This document shows, piece by piece, positions 10,301 to 20,100 of a DNA stretch of 40,424 nucleotides. The translations under genes were made by a program, and so were the position numbers. The stretch spans positions 1 through 40,424 of IMG/VR virus record IMGVR_UViG_3300048018_000041; one strand, written 5' to 3'. Origin of the DNA: a virus. The notes below the pieces were generated by a model. The model had not been told where the DNA came from. It was given only the letters and a program-made list of their open reading frames with translations, and did not search any database. The first letter of the stretch is position 1, and each line of letters opens with the position of its first letter.

Positions 10301-11588
10301 CAACCCCGCTATATGGGAAACAGAACCACTAGAAGATATAGGTTTAGATCTATACTATGAGGCTAGTAATGCGTATCCTATAAATCAACATGGTAATGCA
10401 CATACATTAGATTGGTCTAACTGTTACTCATTTGGAAATGGCGTTGAATCAAATAGAATAAGAGATGATTTTAATGCTGTTCAAATAGATAAAGGACCTA
10501 AGGTTTCTACTATATTAGCTGAGCAATATAAGCAAGAGGTAAAAAAGACAGGTTTAATATTTTCAGGTATATTTAATTCTACGTCGGGAATAAACAGAAC
10601 TAATCAATTTTTAATAGCAGAGCCTATAACTAAGGATCTAAATCCATATTATGGAGGTATACAAAAATTATACTCTAGAACTAGAGATGGAGACTTAATA
10701 ACACTGTGTGAAGACAAAAGTTTAAAAATACTAGCAGATAAAGATGCTCTTTACAATGCTGATGGCAATGCTAATCTTACTTCAGTCAATAGAGTTCTTG
10801 GTCAAGCTGTTCCTTATGTAGGAGAATTTGGAATAAGTAAAAATCCTGAATCATTCGTACAATTTGGTTTTCGATCTTATTGGGTTGATAAAAACAGAGG
10901 TGTTGTTTTAAGGCTTTCTAACGATGGTTTAGAAGAAATATCTAATAAAGGTATGTCAGACTTCTTTAGTGACAACCTAAAACAAGCTACCACTGTTATA
11001 GGTAGTTATGATAACGATAAAGGTGCTTACCATATAACTCTTAATAATAAAACAGTTTGTTACAAAGAATCAGTTAGAGGTTGGACAACTAGATCATCAT
11101 TTTTACAGGAAAATGGTGTGAGTTTAAACAATAGCTTTTACACGTTTAAAGATGGTAATATTTGGCTTCACTACAGTAATGCTCTTAGAAACAACTTTTA
11201 TGGTGTTCAATATAATTCATCTGTAAAACTATTAATAAATGATGCTCCTAGTAGTATAAAATCTTTTACAGCATTAAACTACGAAGGTTCTCAAGCTGTA
11301 AAATATACTTATGATATAGATCCAAGTGACGGAGAAGCAGATTCACAAGTTAAAACAAAAAATGGTTGGTTTGTTAATAGTATAACTACAGATCAACAAA
11401 CGGGTTCTATAAAAGAATTTGTAGATAAAGAAGGTAAATGGTTTAACTATATAAAAGGAGATACTACTACTTTACAAAACTTAGACACAAAAGAATTTTC
11501 TGTTCAAGGTGTAGGTAATCCTTCTGTTGTAGGATCTATAGTACCACAATATGTAATAACAGTTTCAGACACTGGAGATCAAGATTAA
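7326..11588 (+). CDS. Large tail nozzle/tubular protein (T7 gp12-like role)
   Basis: This is a 1420-residue protein. Its N-terminus (GKMNKDLDERLVNNGEYRDA, then LNIEISSSEGSDVGSVQNILGN) is the signature of long beta-rich tail proteins in Bacteroidota short-tailed phages, where they form the distal tube or 'muzzle'. It is rich in Asn, Thr, Ser and aromatic residues. A later region (about residues 1100-1240) has propeller-like GGIQKLYSRTRDGDLITLCE and FGFRSYWVDKNRGVVLRLS stretches. No signal peptide or catalytic motif is visible. It follows the two ring genes and precedes fibre-like genes, matching T7 gene 12. The virion role is well supported; the exact place in the tail is inferred. Confidence 0.72.
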   Translation: MPELKHHFRLGKMNKDLDERLVNNGEYRDALNIEISSSEGSDVGSVQNILGNTIEKVNTYNSDTKASTYWGSSFGLSNATCIGVVRDTENEKIYWFVTSDTVDCIIEFNQTTKEISPILVDTQDILNFSSDNLITGINILEGLLFWTDNVHEPKKINISKFKTATNNTFTHTQINGSNFIEDHITLIKKSPIEAPTLNMSLSKRSGIIESSTSYNFTRNQEPMLTTEPAFNLTFNPAPNFLVGDTIILSSSEDDANFKDEIEVRIKIASIVSNTVFSVTLQSVSDLVPTSVIVYKANLEQEEPLFEFKFPRFAYRYKYEDGEYSCYSPFSEIAFLPDEFDYNPKKGYNLGMTNNIRSLTILGFKPSNMPYGVKEIDLLYKESNSNNIYTVKTFNENDSEWDNNSFNIESEIIYATLPGNQILRPWDNIPIKAKAQEMIGNRLIFGNYTQNYDLIDYNNKIVKPKFDVTIEQPTNKTVVVKSPSKSIKSLRTYQLGIIYKDKYGRETPVLTDDSGSKKIGKKSADNYNNIKVKLTNPTYPSWATHFKYFIKEPSNEYYNLAMDRWYNAEDDNVWLSFPSSERNKIQEDRFIILKKKHDSDVFVQDEAKYKVIAISNEAPEFLKETKKSKGIMETNFLTSGFPQKEGTFVDIGATEFEEETFGVGEGNNPEIISISDLYIKFKAGNNTSKYYEVVSFSKISNPDRYRITIDKTFKEDVSFAGSFSSPVSGLSIEIAQQVIENKPEFTGRFFVKVYKDQVLQDNILSKTDQQTSYGIVSKEKIFLIKNKGASKSFWRDKSKTGSYSISLSRIQKHVKAGWFIDSNNNYYNSGHGGGSLDPAKRRDGKLLGATNSGYGIKAGKKTISISYHWFGGKDRNAWPSVWQNFPSDEEDQQFIDFVKSLENDGMKFRLTDDPTSTVYEVKKHLRTHIFAYDQARVKRGKFASMRVIRWTLAIDKPIKWSPETNVNDIENKDNGTGFEFLTPYNDDAEFTTDNPAIWETEPLEDIGLDLYYEASNAYPINQHGNAHTLDWSNCYSFGNGVESNRIRDDFNAVQIDKGPKVSTILAEQYKQEVKKTGLIFSGIFNSTSGINRTNQFLIAEPITKDLNPYYGGIQKLYSRTRDGDLITLCEDKSLKILADKDALYNADGNANLTSVNRVLGQAVPYVGEFGISKNPESFVQFGFRSYWVDKNRGVVLRLSNDGLEEISNKGMSDFFSDNLKQATTVIGSYDNDKGAYHITLNNKTVCYKESVRGWTTRSSFLQENGVSLNNSFYTFKDGNIWLHYSNALRNNFYGVQYNSSVKLLINDAPSSIKSFTALNYEGSQAVKYTYDIDPSDGEADSQVKTKNGWFVNSITTDQQTGSIKEFVDKEGKWFNYIKGDTTTLQNLDTKEFSVQGVGNPSVVGSIVPQYVITVSDTGDQD

Positions 11589-11597
11589 ATTTTAAAA

Positions 11598-12731
11598 ATG
11601 AAATTAAAATATAAAAACGTTCCGAATAATTTTGGAAAAAATACAACAAGGAGTTCACCTCTTAAACAAACATCTAACAGTGATCCTAAGAATATGTTTC
11701 AGAAGTTTTTAGGTAAATATGATGTTAATGATGACGGTACTACGTCTGGAGAAGAATTAAAATTTGCCGCTAAAGAAGGTATAAAAAGTTTATGGTCTAG
11801 TGCTAAGCCAGCTATTGATGAGATGGCTGATACCGGTGGAGGAGCTGGAATAAACGTACCCGACGGTAAAGCTTCAATTCCCGAATATGCAATGCTTGCT
11901 GCAGGTTTTATTATGCCAGGTGGTGGTTCAAAAAACGTCACTAAAGGACTTATTTCAAAAGCAAAGAGTTTTTTTAATAAAGGTGTTGTAAACAAAACTG
12001 CAGTAAATAAAAATGTTGTTAACAATGCTAGTAATAAGGTTCAAAAGTTTAAAATGAATAATCAGCAATTAGAAGAATCTTTTACAATGCACGGTGCAGA
12101 GTCACAAATGGTTAAAAATGCTAAAACAGGTAAAATTCAAGAAGCAGGAGCATTTAACTACTGGTATAAACCCGTAAAAAATTCAAAAGGAGAGGCTGTA
12201 ATTAAGAGAAACGGAAAACCGTTCACTCAACAAGACGCTGCTAGGCAAAATCTATTTGGTGCAGCTGATGATATAAATAATGCAGAAAAAGGAGCAATGG
12301 AGTTTACATACAAAGGTACGGAATCCAAAAGGGATGTAATGCAAGTGAGTGTTATTAGAAATGGTCAAAAGAAAAACATATCTATGATACGTTCAACTAG
12401 TGGCGGAGACAAAACACTAGACTGGGTTGATCCAGCCACTGGTATAAAACACAAAGTTGGGTCAAGGGGTATCAACTATCCAGCTATGGACAAATCACAA
12501 GTTATATCAAACGGTGAAAAAACTGGCGCCTCTCATTGGTATAAAGATAATGGTTGGGAAACTGGATATGGTATTAAAGATTTTGATAAATTAGGTAAAG
12601 GAAAGTTTGTACCAAAAAGAAATGCTAAAGGTAATTTTGAGTATACAAAGAATGGAGCACTTGATGGAACTTGGACCGGTGGACAGGTTGGTGACGAGTT
12701 AATAAAACAAACCGTAGAAATAATAGATTAA
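11598..12731 (+). CDS. Virion-associated protein with an EF-hand motif
   Basis: A 377-residue protein with a basic N-terminus containing SSPLKQ, then a canonical EF-hand loop at residues 42-53 (DVNDDGTTSGEE: Asp42, Asn44, Asp46, Gly47, Thr48, Ser50, Glu53) flanked by short helices (MFQKFLGKY, LKFAAKEGIKSLW). A small hydrophobic Gly-rich stretch follows (residues ~95-110, AMLAAGFIMPGGG). The C-terminal ~200 residues are rich in Lys, Gly, Asn, Trp and Tyr and are not recognised. Position between nozzle and fibre genes suggests a tail or adhesion component that may bind Ca2+, common in seawater. Function beyond the calcium loop is unknown. Confidence 0.55.
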   Translation: MKLKYKNVPNNFGKNTTRSSPLKQTSNSDPKNMFQKFLGKYDVNDDGTTSGEELKFAAKEGIKSLWSSAKPAIDEMADTGGGAGINVPDGKASIPEYAMLAAGFIMPGGGSKNVTKGLISKAKSFFNKGVVNKTAVNKNVVNNASNKVQKFKMNNQQLEESFTMHGAESQMVKNAKTGKIQEAGAFNYWYKPVKNSKGEAVIKRNGKPFTQQDAARQNLFGAADDINNAEKGAMEFTYKGTESKRDVMQVSVIRNGQKKNISMIRSTSGGDKTLDWVDPATGIKHKVGSRGINYPAMDKSQVISNGEKTGASHWYKDNGWETGYGIKDFDKLGKGKFVPKRNAKGNFEYTKNGALDGTWTGGQVGDELIKQTVEIID

Positions 12732-12741
12732 TAGAATATAA

Positions 12742-14820
12742 ATGGCAAATAACTACACAGTATCATCACTTGAAACACCTACAGGAATAATAGAGACGCC
12801 GGGAGATAACGTTAGTAATTCAACGCCTACGTATATATTAACCTTAACGCCTGATGCAGGTTATTCTATAACTCACAGTAATTTTTCAGCTGGTTCACTA
12901 CCCAGTGAAATCAACAGTGTTACGTTTGCACAAAACGGTGAGCTTGTTGTTGCAACTGTAAACTTTGCTACAAACTTTGTAATGCCAGCTAATAACGTAA
13001 ACTTACAGATAGATATAGATGGTTCTGCTCAGTTAAAAAACTATACAATATCTGGTGTATATAGTACCACAGAATCAAACACAACAACTAGTAGTGTTAG
13101 TAACGTTGCTTACAGTAATAACGGAAACTATACAACTTCAGAATTAATGTTTACTAAAACTTTTGTAGCTAGCTCTACTTCAGGAACTGGTTTTAGTGGG
13201 TATTATTTTGAAACAGAACCATACATAAATTTTAGTAGCATGCCTTTATTTGGAGAAGCTAGTAGGTATAGCATAACCACATCTAAAGTTTATAATTCTG
13301 AAAATCAATTAACATCTAAAACGTTTAATGTAAACTACACATACCCATCGTCAAATCACTCTGGTGACTCTATATCTTTCGTAGCAAATGCAGTAAAAAT
13401 ATACAACGAGCCTTTAGAAATAAAAAGCTACGAAATTGTAACTAGTAATTTAAGTAAGTTTGGAGAAAGTAGATCATTAAGAATATATGGAACTCCTGGT
13501 TCAAAATATGACTTAACAATAACAAAAACAGGTGGAGACACTTATGATTTTACAAGTAACTCATTTACATCATCTACATCGTATGAAGATGGCAAGACTA
13601 TTCCTAGCTTAGGCTATTATGAATATGATATATTATTTCCTGGTGGAACAGCTGCTGACGATTCAATAACACAGGATACAACATACACTATAGTTATAGC
13701 CGCAGGGGATGTTAGTACAACTTTAAATTTACAAAGTCCATTGCAATCCACTTTTGACATCAAACAATTATTAGATAAATCTGTTACAATAAGTGTTGCA
13801 CCAATTTCAGGGTATACTATATCATCTTTTGCGCCTATATCTGGACCGGTTGGTGAGACTGATCCGGTTGTTGCTTTTGATAATATTTTTACTATTAGCA
13901 ATAGTACCGCTATAACTATACTTTCACAACCTTTAATTTCTAACTTTGTTTCAACACCTTCTGATGTTGGAAACACTGACGTTGCTTTTTCAGATTTAAC
14001 CTTAACTCAAGGCGCTACAAACACAGTTAATCTAACTATACCACAAAGCTTTATATATGAGTTTGGTGAAAGCAATGTTGCATATCAAATGGATCTATCT
14101 AGTTTTATAAGTGTAGCTGCAAACACTCAACCAGTTGCAACTGCTCAAACTAGATCAGCTATTAGCGCTGTAGGAAAAAGCTTAGCGCTTGCTGGTACAG
14201 ACGCTGAAAACTCTCCGCTTACTTTTGCAATAGCTAGTAACCCAACAAATGGTACATTAAGTAACTTTAATTCAAACAACGGTTTTGTAGTGTATACATC
14301 TAACTCTGGTTACACAGGATCTGATTCGTTTACGTTTACCGTTAACGATGGTGCTTTAACAAGTGCAGCAGCTACAGTAACCTTAAACGTAGCGGCTCAA
14401 GCTCTAGCTCCAACAGCTACAGACATATTCTCTTGGAGAGAAGGTAATTCTGGATCATACACAACTCTATTAAGTTGGACAGGTGATGTGAGCTACACTA
14501 ACTTAACTGCTGGTAGTACTAATATAACACTTTCAGTAACTGATTGGTCACTCGATAATATTCACACTGGTTATCCAAACTATATAAATGGTTTTGAAGA
14601 TTTTGATGTAGATTATCAATTTAAAGATTCAAACGGAACAGTATTACGTGACAGTTATTTACAGATAAATCAAAGTACATCAAGTGTTGACGGCTTTGGC
14701 GCAACATTAAACTTTAGCAACGCAAGTATACTTATACCTGGAACTTACAACGGTGGTAATGGGTTAATAGCAGGCGCTAGCTACACTTTAGAAATTAAAC
14801 TATCATATAACAATAACTAA
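12742..14820 (+). CDS. Tail fibre/adhesin-like beta protein with an Ig-like domain
   Basis: This 692-residue protein is almost entirely Ser, Thr, Asn and Gly-rich beta sequence. The N-terminus (TPTGIIETPGDNVSNSTPTY and a TLTPDAGYSIT repeat-like part) suggests tandem small beta domains. Residues about 464-550 match the bacterial Ig/cadherin-like pattern (Big_9 type): ALAGTDAENSPLTFAI, NPTNGTLSNF, then YTGSDSFTFTVNDGAL. There is no signal peptide, transmembrane segment or enzymatic motif. In phages such domains decorate tail fibres or capsids and bind surface glycans weakly. It lies between the nozzle and internal virion genes, so a receptor-binding or decoration role is the best inference. Confidence 0.6.
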   Translation: MANNYTVSSLETPTGIIETPGDNVSNSTPTYILTLTPDAGYSITHSNFSAGSLPSEINSVTFAQNGELVVATVNFATNFVMPANNVNLQIDIDGSAQLKNYTISGVYSTTESNTTTSSVSNVAYSNNGNYTTSELMFTKTFVASSTSGTGFSGYYFETEPYINFSSMPLFGEASRYSITTSKVYNSENQLTSKTFNVNYTYPSSNHSGDSISFVANAVKIYNEPLEIKSYEIVTSNLSKFGESRSLRIYGTPGSKYDLTITKTGGDTYDFTSNSFTSSTSYEDGKTIPSLGYYEYDILFPGGTAADDSITQDTTYTIVIAAGDVSTTLNLQSPLQSTFDIKQLLDKSVTISVAPISGYTISSFAPISGPVGETDPVVAFDNIFTISNSTAITILSQPLISNFVSTPSDVGNTDVAFSDLTLTQGATNTVNLTIPQSFIYEFGESNVAYQMDLSSFISVAANTQPVATAQTRSAISAVGKSLALAGTDAENSPLTFAIASNPTNGTLSNFNSNNGFVVYTSNSGYTGSDSFTFTVNDGALTSAAATVTLNVAAQALAPTATDIFSWREGNSGSYTTLLSWTGDVSYTNLTAGSTNITLSVTDWSLDNIHTGYPNYINGFEDFDVDYQFKDSNGTVLRDSYLQINQSTSSVDGFGATLNFSNASILIPGTYNGGNGLIAGASYTLEIKLSYNNN

Positions 14821-14822
14821 CT

Positions 14823-15146
14823 ATGCCTTCATTAACACTAACATTTGCTAATAAAATAAACGACTCACTACAGGTTGGAGATACTTTGTATTATACAAAC
14901 AATAGTACTGATGTTATTGAAATGGGTGTAGTTACATCACCATTGTCAACAACACAGATACAACTAACAGTTGCTGCTACTTTAGTTTTACCTACGACCA
15001 ATAGTTTTATACTGTTTAGTAAAGACAATAAAGCAAATTTATCTAGCCTAGTAGGTTATTATGCCGAAGTAGAATTTACTAATGACTCTACGTCTGCTGC
15101 AGAACTATTTACTGTAAGTGCAGAGATAGTTGAAAGTAGTAAATAA
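14823..15146 (+). CDS. Small beta-rich virion protein
   Basis: A 107-residue protein, three bases downstream of the fibre-like gene. It reads as all-beta (LQVGDTLYYTNN, then TQIQLTVAATLVLP) and ends with FSKDNKANLSSLVGYYAEVE and FTNDSTSAAELFTVSAEI. I recall this terminal pattern in small tail proteins of marine phages. It is probably a structural subunit or fibre accessory. There is no signal peptide and no membrane segment. The precise role is unknown. Confidence 0.5.
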   Translation: MPSLTLTFANKINDSLQVGDTLYYTNNSTDVIEMGVVTSPLSTTQIQLTVAATLVLPTTNSFILFSKDNKANLSSLVGYYAEVEFTNDSTSAAELFTVSAEIVESSK

Positions 15147-15160
15147 CACAAAAAAAGTGT

Positions 15161-15177
15161 AATAATATAATATATAA
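15161..15177 (+). promoter_or_regulatory. AT-only string AATAATATAATATATAA before the internal virion genes
   Basis: It lies in the 43-base gap before the ATG at 15190 and resembles the strings at 2213 and 4911. It could be a promoter for the internal virion protein operon. The gap also contains ACAC-AAAAAAA-GTGT, too weak to call a terminator. Confidence 0.3.
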
Positions 15178-15189
15178 ACAATTAACAAT

Positions 15190-15813
15190 ATGGATCCAAT
15201 ATCAAGTGCTGTAGGCGCTTTAGGAAGTATCGCTGGTGGAATGATCGGTAGTGGCAAGAGAAAAAGAGAACAAAGACAAGCTCAGCAAGAATTTAGTAGA
15301 AACAAAGCTAGATATGAGGGTTTAGATACCTCTAACCAATATACTAACTTAGAAAACACGTATGAAGACCTTACGGTTAACACTCAAGCTGCTGATTTTG
15401 CAGCTCAAAAACAACAACAAGTTTTAGCAAATACGATGAGTGGTATGCAAGGTGCTGCCGGTGGTGGTGGTATAGCAGCTATGGCACAAGCAATGGCTGG
15501 TCAACAATCAGCTAACATGCAAGCAGCGTCCGCTGATATAGCTAGACAAGAATCTAGCAATCAAGCTGCACAAGCTCAAATGGCTGGTAATTTACAAATG
15601 GCTGAAAGAATGGGTGCTGAAAAATCTAGAGCTGCTGAATTAGATAAAACTGAAACAATGTTAGGTATGTCGCAAGCTAGATTAGGTGCTGCTAATGCAG
15701 CTAGAGATGCGGCTACTAATAGTATAATAGGTGGTGTAACTGGATTAGCGTCACAAGGGTTAAACTCAATGGATGCGGCTGGTGACTTAACAAGCTTGTT
15801 ATCACCTAAATAA
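15190..15813 (+). CDS. Internal virion protein, T7 gp14-like
   Basis: This 207-residue protein has a Gly/Ala/Ile-rich hydrophobic N-terminus (residues 4-22, ISSAVGALGSIAGGMIGSG) that could insert in a membrane. It is followed by Gln/Ala-rich amphipathic helix (QQQVLANTMSGMQGAAG and many AxxA repeats) and another small hydrophobic Gly-rich stretch near residues 180-195. Small proteins of this kind lie just before the large ejection proteins in podoviruses, as gp14 does before gp15 and gp16 in T7, and form the outer-membrane end of the ejection channel. That role is inferred from composition and order; sequence similarity to T7 gp14 is not claimed. Confidence 0.6.
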   Translation: MDPISSAVGALGSIAGGMIGSGKRKREQRQAQQEFSRNKARYEGLDTSNQYTNLENTYEDLTVNTQAADFAAQKQQQVLANTMSGMQGAAGGGGIAAMAQAMAGQQSANMQAASADIARQESSNQAAQAQMAGNLQMAERMGAEKSRAAELDKTETMLGMSQARLGAANAARDAATNSIIGGVTGLASQGLNSMDAAGDLTSLLSPK

Positions 15814-15819
15814 TAAATT

Positions 15820-17163
15820 ATGGGAAATCAATCATTAATAAAAGGAGCCGCTGTTGCCGCTCCAAAATTCAACGACATAGGAGCTGTTGTAAATAAAGCA
15901 GCATCAGCTATTGGTGATTATTATCAAGCTCGAGCTGCTGAAAAAAGACAAGAAGAAAGAGTTCAAAAAGCTAAAGTAGAAACGTATTTAAATGCTATGC
16001 CTTCTGGCATAGAGCTTAGTAAAATACCACCCGCTCAACAAGAAGGCGTTGCCGCTTGGAGTAAACAAATGAAATTTGAGTATGCTGAAGCTGCTAAAAT
16101 ACTGCCTAGTTTAGACCCTGGGTCTGATCAGTATATGGAGGCTATGAATAAAATGACTAGTGTTAAACAAGCTTTCTCTAATTTAAACAATAATTTAGAA
16201 ACATTTAAAGCTAATAAAACTGAGTATTTAAAAAGTAGCTCTTCTGGATCTTTGTCAAAAGGAAATAATTCTAAACAAGGTAATATATTAGCTAACATTT
16301 ATACCGACGGAAGTGATATGATATTTGATGCAAATGGAAATATGGCTTTTCAATCAGGAGATCAAGTTTTAAATTTAAACGATGTGCCTGATTACTTTAA
16401 TAAAGATTTTAAAAGCGCAGATACTCTTATAAATATAAATTCAGACATATATAACGCTGGTCAAAAATTAGATCCTACTATGAATAACATGTATAGACAG
16501 AAAATTCTAAACATGATTAGACAAGGTGGTAGAGAAACTACACTATCACTAGCTACAGATGATTTAATACAAGAAGGTGGTTTAGGTATTGTAGATGAAG
16601 ATTTATTATACAACCCAGAAAGACAAGAAGAGCTAGAGCAAACAGTTGTAAACAACTATATGGATATATTAAATAGTTCCGCTAACTCTGGTTACAATAA
16701 GAAACAAGCAGCTATTAAAAAATCTCAAGGATCAAGTAGTTCTAATGGTTATAAATATGGTCAAGCTACTAGAGATGATTTACAGATATACTCTAAACCT
16801 GCTCAAGAAACTTATGGTAACTTAAAATCTAAATTAAATGAAATTGATTCAAGCGGAATGAATGATCCAATAGAATTAAAAGTAACTGAGATAAATAAAA
16901 TAATGAAAAATAGTAATTCTAACTTTGAACCACTAGTGTTACAAGATGGGGTTATATATGTTTCGGATGACGAAGGCAACGGAACACCGATAGATCTATC
17001 TACTGATGAAAGCATTATAGATTTTGTAGTAAGCAATATTGGTAAAGGAATTGGAGATGATGCTAAAATGGTTTTAAGACAACAATTAAAAGGTTTAAAA
17101 ACATCTAGTTCTACATCAAAACCTATTAATTTAACTGAAGAAGAACAAGCAGCATTGTTTTAA
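15820..17163 (+). CDS. Internal virion protein, T7 gp15-like position
   Basis: A 447-residue soluble protein with a helical, basic N-terminal half (about residues 30-160, Gln/Lys/Glu-rich: YYQARAAEKRQEERVQKAKV) and a Ser-rich low-complexity link near residues 145-155. The C-terminal half is mixed and acidic. It has no signal peptide and no recognisable enzymatic motif. It starts seven bases after the gp14-like gene and ends eight bases before the giant gene, so the three form one unit, as T7 14-15-16 do. By position it is a middle ejection-channel protein. Only the position supports this. Confidence 0.55.
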   Translation: MGNQSLIKGAAVAAPKFNDIGAVVNKAASAIGDYYQARAAEKRQEERVQKAKVETYLNAMPSGIELSKIPPAQQEGVAAWSKQMKFEYAEAAKILPSLDPGSDQYMEAMNKMTSVKQAFSNLNNNLETFKANKTEYLKSSSSGSLSKGNNSKQGNILANIYTDGSDMIFDANGNMAFQSGDQVLNLNDVPDYFNKDFKSADTLININSDIYNAGQKLDPTMNNMYRQKILNMIRQGGRETTLSLATDDLIQEGGLGIVDEDLLYNPERQEELEQTVVNNYMDILNSSANSGYNKKQAAIKKSQGSSSSNGYKYGQATRDDLQIYSKPAQETYGNLKSKLNEIDSSGMNDPIELKVTEINKIMKNSNSNFEPLVLQDGVIYVSDDEGNGTPIDLSTDESIIDFVVSNIGKGIGDDAKMVLRQQLKGLKTSSSTSKPINLTEEEQAALF

Positions 17164-17171
17164 TTAATTTT

Positions 17172-20100
17172 ATGGGAGAATTTGAACAGCTTATAAGAGA
17201 TCTTTACGGTAAATATTCACCAGAAACAAATGTAGATGAAAAAATACAAAAGTTTAGTCAAGCAGGCTTGTCTCCACAAGAGTTTTTAGATGGTTTTTAT
17301 AAAAAATATGACCCAACAAGAGGAACTGATGATAGGAAAAACAATATAATAAAAACTTATTTTGCTAAACAATTAAAAGAAGCTGAAGACAAAGAACTAA
17401 AATCAAAAGGTCAATATAGAGAAGAGGATTTAACAACTAACGAATTAAATAAGTTACAAGCTGTTGATATGACAAAAGGTTTTTTTGCCACTACTCTTCA
17501 AATGGCTGATAATTTAATTATAGAATCAGGAGTTGCTGTTAAAAACACGTTAGGTAGATTTGCTAAGCAAGTTGATATTCTTATGGAAACTGGTGAGCTT
17601 AGAAGATTGACTGGCGATGAAAAAAAAGAAGCTCATTTAATGGCTGATATAGCTGTTTCTAGCGCTCCAATTGGTCCATCTGGTTTAGTTTCTAGAAAGT
17701 TTCAAGATAGCAGCCAGGAATTTATAGATGAATTAGGTTTAGATAAAGTTGTTTATAACCAAACTCTATCAGAAAGTATAAAAGATTCAGAAAGCGAAAC
17801 CGTAAGTGATAAATTTGATAATTTTAGAAGATTAGGCGGTAGAGCGGTTGCTTCTGGAGTTGAATCACTACCTTACACTATAGCTTCTATGAGTGGTTAC
17901 GGTATAGCAGCACTCACCGTCGGAGCTGCTTCTTCAAAATTAAATGAAGAAATGGAAAGAAATCCTGACATAAACTCAGAGATATTATTTTTAAATGCTG
18001 TTGGTCATGGTGGTATAGAAATGGCTGATGCTTTAGCAACAAGATACCTATTAGGAGGCGCTAGCAAGATAGTAGGTAAAGGTGGTGGAGAAAAAGCTGT
18101 AAAAAGCTTTTTTGAAGGTGGTGCTAGAAGATTTCTTGGTTACTCAGGAGCGGTTGTTGGTGAAGGTTTAACAGAAATGTCACAAGCTGTAGCTAATGAT
18201 TTGTGGGATGGTTTTACCCTAGGTATGATGGGTGATGATAAAACACAACTTGAAAAAATGGATTTTGATTCAAACTACTGGAGAAAAAAACAATGGGAGG
18301 TTTATGATGAAGGTATAATAGGTTCTTTAACTGGTGGTGGTTTTACTGTTTATAACGCGGCTAGAGATAGTGATGCTAAAAGATATGAAAGAATGGTAAG
18401 CATGTTAACACCTTTAAGTGTTAAACAAGCTCACAATGAAAACATTAAAAAACTTACTGAATTAAAAAAGAAACTAGATAACACAACTGATCCTAATTCT
18501 AGAAAAATAATTAAAGACGGAATGAAGGTTTTGAAAAACAAAATAACAAAATCATCTTCACAATCTCGACAAGTTGTAGAAAATTTAAATGAATCTCAAC
18601 TAAAAGAATACGCTAAAAATGTTGATAAACGAAATAGAAACTTAAATAAAATAGATAATAAAACAACACCTGAAGCTAAAGCTATAATAGAAGAGCAAAA
18701 TAAAGAGCTTAGTGACATTAACGAAAAAATGTTTAACGAAGTTAAAGAAGCTAATTTTGGTGAAAATGTAAGGTTTGCTAAAACAGAAGGTGCAAAGCTA
18801 GGACTAAATGTTAACGTAGCTAATAGTAAAAAATCTTTTGATGACAAAGTAAAAGCTTTAACAGGGCAGAATATAAAAAATGAAAGTGGTATTGAAGGTG
18901 TTTTTATTGGTGGAGGTCAAATACTTATAAATAAAGAAACAGCACTAAAACAAGGAGCAATATCAGTAGGTAGCCATGAAGTTTTACACCCTGTATTAAA
19001 TGCTTTGGTTGGTAATGAAGCTAAGCAAAAGAAAATAGTTCAAGAGTTTAAAAAAGAATTAACCTCTAAGCAAAGAAAATACATGGATAAAGCCATGAAA
19101 GGTAAAACAGCTTCAGAACAAAATACAGAATACTTAACCGTATTTTCAGACGGTTTAAGATTAAAGAAAATGGATTACTCTTTGACTAATGCTGAAAGCT
19201 TTATGAAGTTAGGTAAAGGTATATTAAACGCTTTTAAAGATGTAGGTTTTACAAATGCATCGTTTAAAGATGGTAAAGGCGTTTATGAATTCATGAAAGA
19301 ATACAACAAAAGTATTGGTCAAGGAGGCTTAACAGATGCCGCTAGTAAAGCTATAAAAGATGCTGAAGCCAATTCTAAAGTAAAAATAAAAGATGTTAAA
19401 GCTGTAGGTGACATGCAAAAGTCTCAAGTATACCAGACTGTTGAAGGTATGAAAGAGTCTTTATTGGATCCTAAGACTAAAAAAGACACAGCTTTTATGA
19501 TAGCTAATGAGCTTTTGAATGAAGCAGATAGAAGATTAAAGATAAATGCAGATGAACTTACTAGAGAGGATATTGTAAGGAATTTTGCTTTTGACCCAGA
19601 CAACCCTAGAGGTTTACAAGCTTTGTTGAAAAATTATTCACAAGAAAAGAATAATAGTATAATGGGTTATTTAAACTCTAAGGTTCAAGGTGGTAGAAGT
19701 TTATTTGACCTTAGATTACAAGAGTTTTATGAAAAAGACCCAAAATATAATAACATATTACAATCTCTTTCTGATGAAGCTGTTCAAAAAAAGGCTCAGA
19801 AAAAATTAAACGAAGAAAGTAATAAAAATCAAGGTCCAGCGGCTAGAGCATTAACAGATTTTAATGACCTAATGATTAATGATGAAAACTTTATAACATC
19901 AGATATATACAAGTCTATAAAAGGTAAAATAATAAACAACATAACATTACTGTTATCTAAAGGTAATTTAGATGTTAACAGTATGGTTGATATTATAAAC
20001 AAAGAAATTTCTAATGTTATTAAAAAAGCTCAAGGTAAAATATCTAGAGTAGATGGCAAAGTTGTAATATCTGAAGAATACGATAACTTTGTAAGAGATG

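Noticed and set aside
15147-15160. ACAC-A7-GTGT hairpin as terminator
   Set aside because: Only four pairs, and the following bases are not a T tract.
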